The translations under genes were made by a program, and so were the position numbers. A DNA stretch of 64,000 nt from Dastarcus helophoroides (lineage: Eukaryota > Arthropoda > Insecta > Coleoptera > Bothrideridae): the NCBI GenBank assembly GCA_028583605.1, contig CM053333.1:9733638-9797637 (forward strand), given 5' to 3'. The first letter of the stretch is position 1. The number at the start of each line of letters is the position of its first letter. The notes under the pieces are model-generated. The model made no database searches, was not told where the DNA came from, and saw only the letters and a program-made list of their open reading frames with translations. Shown here piece after piece: positions 57,612 through 64,000 of this stretch.

Positions 57612-60345
57612 TTAGTTACAAAGGCGAAGAAAGGACATCGATTGAAAAAAATGTTATTTTTAGCAATTTCGACTTCTTTGTTAAATTTCGACTTTTTTTT
57701 CTCAAATTTCGACTTCTTCTGGAAATTTCGACTTTTTCCTGGAAATTTCGACCTTAATCTCGAAATTTCGACTTTTTTGTTCAAATTTCGATTTTAAACT
57801 TGAAACTTTAACTTTTTTCTCGAAATTTCGAGTTTTTCTCAAATTTCGACTTTTTTCTTGAAATTTCGACTTTTTTCTCGAAATTTGGACTTTTTTTCTC
57901 AAATTTCGATTTTTTTTTCTCGACATTTCGACCTTGATCTCGAAATTACGAATTTTTCTCAAATTTTGACTTTTTTCTCGAAATTACGACACTTTTCTCA
58001 AATTTCGACCTTTTTCTCGAAATTTCGAGGTTTTTCTCAAATTTGGACTTGTTTCTCGAAATTTCGTTTTTTTCTCAATTTTATACTTTTTTCTCAAATA
58101 TCGACCTTTTTTTCAAAATTTTGACTTTAATATCGAAATTCCGACATACCTTTAGAAATTTCGTCTTTAAACTCAAAATTTCGACTTTTTTTCTCAAAAT
58201 TTCGACTCTTTTTCCCGATGTTAGACTTTTTTTTCTCAAAATTTCGACTTACGTTTTTTTTAAATTTCGACTTTTGTTCTCGAAATTTTAACTTTTTTCT
58301 CCAAATTTCAACTTAATTTTTTTTTTAATTTCGACCCTTTTTGCGAAATTTCATCCTTAATCTCGTAATTTCGACTTTTTTCTTAAAATTCGACCTTTTT
58401 TCTCGAAATTTCGAATTTTTCCTCGAAATTTCAACTCTTTTCTCAAATTTCAACTTTTTTCTCGAAATATTTCGAAATTTCTACTTTTTTCTCGAAATTT
58501 CGACATTTTTCTCAAAATTTTGACTTTTTTCTCAAAATTTCGTTTTATTTTCCTCAATTTGCGACTTATTTTAAAATGTAGGCTTTTTTTCTCAAAATTT
58601 CGATTTACGTTTTTCTTAAATTTCGACTTTTGTTCTCGAAATTTTGACTTTTTTTCTCGAAATTACAACTTACGTTTTTTTTTTAAATTTCGACATTTCT
58701 TCGCGAAACTTCGACTTTTTTCTCGAAATTTTAACTTAATTTTTTTCTCAAATTTCGACTTTTGTTCTCGAAATTTCGACTTTTTTTCTCGAAATTTCGA
58801 CTTATGTTTTTTTTTAAAATTTGACATTTTTTCGCGAAATTTCGACCTTAATCTCGAAATTTCGATTTTTTTCTCAAATTTCGACTTTTTTCTCGAAATT
58901 TCGACCTTTTGCTCGAAATTTCGGCTTTTTTTCTTGAAATTTTGACTTTTTTTCCGAATTTCGACTTTTTTTCTCGAAATTACGACTTACTTTTTTTTTT
59001 AAATTTCGACCTTTCTTCGCGAAATTTCGACCTTATTCTCGAAATTTCGACTTTTTTCTCAAATTTCGACTTTTTTTCTCGAAATTTCGACTTTTTTCTC
59101 GAAATTTCGACTTTTTTCTCGAAATTTCGACTCTTTTCTTAAATTTGGACTTTTTTCTCGAAATATTTCGACTTTTTTCTCGACATTTCGGTGTTTTTCT
59201 CAAATTTTGACTTTTTTCTCGAAATTTTGTTTTTTTATTCAATTTTCGACTTTTTTCTCAAATGTCGACTTTTTTCTCGAAATTTTGACTTTAATACCGA
59301 AATTTCGACATTTTTCTCGAAATTCGACTTTAAAGTCAAAATTTCGGCTTTTTTCTCGAAATTTTGACTCTTTTTCTCAAATTTCGACTTTTTTCTCGAA
59401 ATTTTGATTTTAATACCGAAATTTTGACATTTTTCTCGAAATTTCGACTCTTTTTCTCGAATTTCGACTTTTTTCTCGAAATTTTGACTTACATTTTTCT
59501 CAAATTTCGACTTTTGTTCTCGAAATTTCGGCTTTTTTTCTCGAAATTTTGACTTACGTTTTTTTTAAATTTCGACATTTCTCCGCGAAATTTTGACTTT
59601 ACTCTCGAAATTTCGATTTTTTTCTCAAATTTCGACTTTTTTCTCGAAACTTGGTTTTTTCTTCTTCAATTTTCGACATTTTTCTCAAATGGCGACTTTT
59701 TTCTCGAAATGTTGACTTTAATATCGAAATTTCGACTCTTTATCTCGAATTTCGAGTTTTTTCTCGAAGTTTTCACTTACGTTTTTTTCAAATTTCGACT
59801 TTTGTTCTCGAAATTTTGGCTTTATTTCTCGAAATTTCGACTTTATCTATGAAATTTCCTCAAAAAAAGTCGAAAGTTGGGAAATAAAGTAGAAATTTCC
59901 ACCTTAATCTCGTAATGTTCAGTTTAAACTTTATATTTCTAAGTTAATTTTTATAAATTAATGCTCTTTCCACATCTTCGTTAAAAAACCAAAAATACAT
60001 ACATAAAAAACAAAGCAAAAGATAAATATATGTATCGGATCTTTCTAATTAGGAATAAATAATTAAAAAATAAATATTAGTGTTTAAAATCCAAGAAAAG
60101 ACTTGTAAAATTAAATTACAATGTTTCTACTTATCACGAGATGGCACGGCGCAAATTTTTTACTTGGTTGTAAACTGTGGAGCTGTGCGTTAAATTATAT
60201 TGGTGAATTACTTAACAAACTTATTGCTATTAAATAGTAAAATGTAAATTACCGTATTTTTGGGTACGGTATTGGTATTTGGACCGTACACCGTATTTTT
60301 GTCAGAATTACAGTACATATACGGTAATTACCGTACATATGGCAA
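57612..60345 (+). repeat. family H repeat, copy 2 (uninterrupted)
   Basis: The copy starts GAAAGGACATCGATTG, carries an expanded satellite (57650-59900), a short AT-rich stretch, and the terminal module from TTATCACGAGATGGCACG through ATTACCGTATTTTTGGG to CGGTAATTACCGTACATATG. It supplies the empty site for the 8.4 kb element of copy 1. Confidence 0.75.
57650..59900 (+). repeat. regular satellite of the TTTCGACTTTTTTCTCGAAA unit
   Basis: This is the most homogeneous block of the window's motif, with a period of about 20-21 bp and many near-exact units. Each junction forms the perfect palindrome TCGAAATTTCGA between pyrimidine runs. A longer pattern with ACTTACGTTTTTTTT appears at about 58248, 58610, 58668, 58987, 59556 and 59772. 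All open frames in it (up to 141 codons) reflect composition. Confidence 0.9.
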
Positions 60346-60925
60346 CACTGGTCCCGATTAATCCTACCCTAAGTCAGAAAATGTCCAACATTGAGATAAA
60401 CGACAAAATTTTGGGAAACAAGTTGTAATTTTCAGAAAGTTGAATTTCAGCTGTAAACAATTCTAGGGAAAATTTTCTCGGAATTTATGTCTTCTACAAA
60501 ATTTCCAAAAAAATCATTGTCAAAATTTTTACATAAATATTTTTAGTTTTTTATGAAAAGATCGATCAAATTTTGAGGAAAAAGGTAAATCTTGATAAAC
60601 AAGGCGAAATGTAGAGAAAATCGAAATTTAAAGATAATTCGAAATATTCGGAAAATAAAACGATGAATTTTGAGATAGCATTTCGAAATTTCAAGAAAGT
60701 CGAATTCTGATGAAAGAAATCGAATTTTAGGAATAAATTTGTTTTGAAAGAAATTTGTGACAAAGACGAATTTTGATAAACAAGTAGAGATTTGGATATC
60801 TCAAAGAAGGGACGAATTTTAGAAAAAGTTTACTGAGTTGAATATAAATTTTCGTTTAGCTGCATGAGCTAGAGGGGGACAAGTGCCCTACTCTACCCTA
60901 TTTTAGCTACGCCTATGAATATTGC
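60346..60925 (+). repeat. family G element, right-end copy
   Basis: TCAGAAAATGTCC at 60372 starts a segment parallel to 43800-44350 (shared TTTTCTCGGAATTTNTGTCTT, GTAAATCTTGATAAA), ending GGGGGACAAGTGCCCTACTC, then GCTACGCCTATGA at about 60905-60917. Confidence 0.7.
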
Positions 60926-61165
60926 CAGTGTCGGTCACGATCGACCAAAAGTATTGTTGGCCATTCCTGGTATAGAGGAACCATGTTGATATTTTACAAA
61001 TTCTGCAAATCACTTTTGATGTTCGATTTTTTGGACAGATTCCGAATGATTTATTCGAATACTATCTCGTAAACCGATTGTACTGAAGAATCTATGCAAA
61101 CATGACATGATTTAAAAAAATTCTGGTTTCTGGTTTGGTAGTTAATCACTATAATCAGCTGCTGG
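60926..61165. other. complex sequence upstream of the GC-rich island
   Basis: Ordinary AT-rich DNA. CTATAAAACG at about 61169-61178 is a TATA-like word at its right edge. Confidence 0.35.
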
Positions 61166-61624
61166 TACTATAAAACGAACCTACGAACTTGTCTAGGTAA
61201 ATTTTGGGTTTGCAGTTTGTTGGGTTTGCTAACAGAATCAGCGTTTTATACGGGGGTTGACTGAGCGTAATCTCGAGCATATGGGCGGATTTGTTTAATT
61301 TTAATCGGGTCGAAATGGCAGCATCAATAGATAAGCGCGGCCATGATTCGGTCGAGCTCATAACCGCAAGATAACGCAAGGTTCTCGAAGCGCGGATGCA
61401 CGAGACGAGGGATGAGAGTAAGACCGCTCTCCCACGTAGGCGCGAGAAGCGAGATGGAAGGATCCGGCCGATCGCGGGGCTCGGAGGCTGAACGCGAGAA
61501 GGTTCAATCAGAGACTTGCGCCGGTGGTTCTTTCTTCGAACCGAACGCAAGACGGCGAGAAACGGAAGGCGAATGGTACCGGCGCACCCACTCCTTACCG
61601 CGGACTAGCTGCCTTGCCGCAACT

Positions 61625-61664
61625 AACAGTCAGTAGAGTATTAGTTCGAAACATCTGTAGACGT
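61625..61664 (+). promoter_or_regulatory. possible Inr + DPE core promoter
   Basis: TCAGT at 61630-61634 fits the arthropod initiator with A at 61632 as +1. AGACG lies at 61659-61663, exactly +28 to +32, and fits the downstream promoter element consensus RGWYV at the required spacing. No TATA box lies 30 bp upstream. The surrounding 61.3-61.9 kb is CpG-containing and unlike the rest of the window. Confidence 0.45.
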
Positions 61665-61888
61665 TGCTAGTATGTGATTGATTCCACCAAAAAGTTGCTG
61701 GAGTGGCCAGAAAAGTGCGGAACGATGACGATCATGCACATTTTGTCGCGAAGTGGCGCGTAGTCCGAGGTGTCCGCCGTAAACGCTCTCCCGTCTCGCG
61801 GCCGGGAACGATCCACCTGTCTGGGACGCGGCTACCCGTCGAGGAGGGGACAAAGGGAGCGCAATCTGCGGCCCACTACGTCTCACAG
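61632..61888 (+). other. possible first exon of a plus-strand gene
   Basis: From the putative start at 61632 the sequence remains GC-rich to CACAG|GTAACT, a good splice donor at 61889. An ATG at 61703 opens a frame (MARKVRNDDDHAHFVAKW...) that runs through the donor; I do not recognise it, so the exon may be 5' UTR. Any further exons would lie beyond the window, as none was found up to 64000. Confidence 0.35.
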
Positions 61889-63401
61889 GTAACTGCCGTC
61901 ATTTTCGATTTTCAATGATTACAATAGTACCTGTTATGCAGACAGACCTGTTCATCGAGTATTGTCACACTTGATCTTGAATGGTCCCCTACTTACTACT
62001 TACAGCTGGCCAGATAGGGATGCGATTCCCGTACGTACGACGAATTTACACATATTTTATCTGAGCTCCGTGGAGCAACACGCCCAGAATATTTAATTAC
62101 ATTTGGTATCTCCGTCCAATCGGGCTCGTTATCGATTGGACGTTGTTGACGTTCTTATCCAATCCCGTTACGCAGACACATATGAATTTTAAATCCAAAT
62201 CCCAGTCCCGGTCGCTTAACGTAGCGTTGAAGTCTCCAAATATTGTTTGCTTTCAACGAAGCTTAATTAGACGAACAATTAAAAATTTCCATTTCAGTGT
62301 TTGTTACTATGTATGAATATATTAATTATTACATTTTATTATTTCCTCCGAGTAGAGCGCCTGATAATAAAGATAAATTCTTCAAGGGTACCAGCGAGCG
62401 TTACGTAGGTACCATCAACACTTCGGTAATAAAATAGTAATTTGGTTTTCTACCGCAGTTTTTGTTTTGTTTACATTCACGGTTTATCGAGCGTAAATGC
62501 GGCAATTTCCGTCTAGCGTACTATTTTACACGTAAAAACCGAAACCAGTATCTACTATTTTAGGTTAGGTCAGTTTCTGCAACGAGATGGAAAACGTTAT
62601 TGGCCCATCTCGATGCCAACTGGAAAGAAAATATTTTTTAATTTTAATTTAATTTGTTTTAATTTTAGAATTATAACTTTTGAAAAATCATTCAGGGTAC
62701 CATGAACACTTCACGTGACTGTAAACAAGTATATTTCTGAGAGGTTGCCACTTTTACTGCCATTAATGAGCGATCAAGTTTTAAATATAAAAATAAATGA
62801 ACTATGTACTGAATATGCACGAATAAGGTTCTTGGTCTTGGTAATACCTACTACTTGATCACGTAATTATTACTAATTTTGGAATAGTAAAAGATAAGAC
62901 TTTATTAACAAAAGCTCCACAAGATGTAGCTCTCTTCTCAAAGTATTAAGGTCGGGGTTATGGTTAGGTTTTTTTTTTCACCAACTCTGAGGAGTCAGCA
63001 CAATAGCCACAGCTTCTGTTTATTGAATTTAAAGTCTGACACTATCATCAAAAACATGCTCATGTCATTTTCAACCTGATTTCCATTTTTGAGAGAATTA
63101 CTTCCTAATAAGAAGATAAACGAGGAACAACGATCAGAAAGTGCTGATGTAGAAAGTTGCCTTGCATTATTTTGGTGGATAACCCAGTTCCTAGTTTCTT
63201 TCCCATATTCTTCATCATTTGCTTCAGGATAGCACGATGGAATTTTGCATTAATTATTACGACCTGCAGTGATTAAACATATAAGTCTTAGGAAAACATA
63301 TCAGTAATACCTTATTGTTTAGATTTGATAAGCTCCTGTTTTAGACTTGATAAGCTCCTTTGGTCTTCTCCATTGGAATACTATTGTTTGATCCTGAGTT
63401 T
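61889..63401. other. complex sequence, possibly intronic, no exon seen
   Basis: If the preceding exon is real this is first-intron DNA. No recognisable protein segment or element was found. TTAGGTTAGG at about 62571 is a two-copy telomere-like word only. Confidence 0.35.
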
Positions 63402-63546
63402 GATGGAACGGACTGGTCCTTGGTTGTCTTCAAAAATTAAAATACAGAACTTGTCCCCTGAAATCAAGAAAGATTAAAAAACACAACAAAGGTTACTCTA
63501 ACGCGTTTCGACAGCGAAGCTGTCATCTTCAGAGAGAAAACATCAC
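63402..63546 (-). mobile_element. family A insert, copy A6, single arm with extension
   Basis: GATCCTGAGTTT (63390-63401) and GATCCTAAGGTT (63547-63558) look like a 12 bp target duplication with two differences. The insert carries the extended end (GGAACGGACTGGTCCTTGG at the left) and one arm in minus sense, with an intact core. Confidence 0.82.
63504..63532 (-). ncRNA. hammerhead-like ribozyme motif, family A (copy A6)
   Basis: Minus strand: CTGAAGA (63526-63532), hairpin GACAGC-TTC-GCTGTC, GAAACG (63504-63509). The loop differs from other copies (TTC for TTG), while the six pairs are kept. Confidence 0.65.
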
Positions 63547-63639
63547 GATCCTAAGGTTAAACAACAATTATCACATTGCAAAAGCCCAAAGGGGATCTGT
63601 AAAAATTGGAATAAGGATGCACAACATTTTTGAAACATC

Positions 63640-63725
63640 GATACTGCATTTAACTGATGTATCGAAAAAGATATATCGATATGTTTCGATACATCGGTAA
63701 ATTTATTCAATATTCGATGTATCAT
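63640..63725. repeat. palindromic ATCGATACATCG-type repeat
   Basis: GATGTATCGAAAAAGATATA at 63656 faces TATCGATATGTTTCGATACATC ending at 63694, with a further TATTCGATGTATC at about 63711. It resembles short non-autonomous insect elements, but no target duplication was seen. Confidence 0.5.
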
Positions 63726-63784
63726 ATAAATGCAATACCATACAGCAGGACTTCTCAACCACGGAGACGAGCCTCTCATAATTT

Positions 63785-64000
63785 CCCTGTTTTAAAATTT
63801 CGACTTTTTAAAAATTTTTACTTATTTCAAATTTTCGACTTTTTTTAAAATTTTGACTTTCTCAAAATTCGACATCATTTAATAAAAAACTTCCGCTTCT
63901 GTTTAAATCTTCGGATTTTTTACTAAACTTCGTAAATTGCAACTATTTATAAAAGTTTCAGTTTTTAAGCTTTAAATTTTATTGAAAATGTCAAGTTTTT
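63785..64000. repeat. T-rich satellite block, cut by window end
   Basis: AAAATTTCGACTTTTTAAAA-type words run to the end of the window. Confidence 0.6.

Noticed and set aside
61155..61550. 131-codon minus-strand frame in the GC-rich island
   Set aside because: GC-rich DNA has few stops; the product is not recognisable and better evidence favours a plus-strand promoter and exon here.
62571..62581. TTAGGTTAGG, the insect telomere word
   Set aside because: Only two copies; not a telomeric or interstitial telomere array.
1..64000. CRISPR arrays, bacterial operons, rRNA genes
   Set aside because: The tandem repeats have no spacer structure, the gene structure is eukaryotic, and no rRNA sequence was recognised.

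Overview
This window is non-coding-rich, AT-rich eukaryotic DNA, most likely from an insect. The evidence is a spliced animal gene (EMC3) with short 49-124 bp introns, mariner, IS630/Tc1-like, pogo-like, I-clade/RTE-like LINE and Penelope-like elements, and a possible Inr+DPE core promoter of arthropod type. I cannot name the species.

Genes. The only host protein gene I can support fully is EMC3 (ER membrane protein complex subunit 3), minus strand, four exons between 488 and 1436. Near the other end (61.1-61.9 kb) a GC-richer island looks like the promoter and first exon of a plus-strand gene that continues beyond the window. Everything between is mobile-element debris, tandem repeats and unrecognised single-copy DNA.

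Layout. 0.5-1.4 kb: EMC3. 2.5-10.9 kb: one 8.4 kb element with 35 bp terminal inverted repeats and TA target duplication, carrying a decayed IS630/Tc1-type transposase and about 4.4 kb of degenerate T-rich satellite; an uninterrupted relative of its target lies at 57.6-60.3 kb. 11.6 kb: tRNA-like SINE head. 12.5-18.3 kb: rearranged LINE pieces around a 3 kb pyrimidine minisatellite. 19.7-20.9 kb: a 266 bp tandem array. 24.6-30.5 kb: A-rich satellite with four copies of a direct repeat and a 513 bp foldback element. 30.6-31.7 and 37.6-38.8 kb: islands of complex sequence. 41.1-42.8 kb: 5'-truncated Penelope-like retroelement (PLE) with reverse transcriptase and GIY-YIG domains still open. 51.1-52.8 kb: I-clade LINE 3' end broken by a foldback insert. 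55.1-56.4 kb: dead mariner broken by another foldback insert. 57.6-60.3 kb: the most regular satellite block. 63.4 kb: a further small insert.

The most interesting theme is a scatter of hammerhead-ribozyme-like motifs (CUGANGA box, hairpin, GAAAC box) in three sequence families: one downstream of the PLE reading frame, and two on short non-coding inserts. The inserts often carry the motif twice, in inverted orientation, and have target-site duplications. Eight motif copies keep both core boxes. Known PLEs carry hammerheads in their terminal repeats, so the inserts are best read as PLE-derived or retrozyme-like non-autonomous elements. A second theme is that the window's AT-rich 'satellite' is not free-standing: it fills the interior of at least three kinds of element with recognisable ends.
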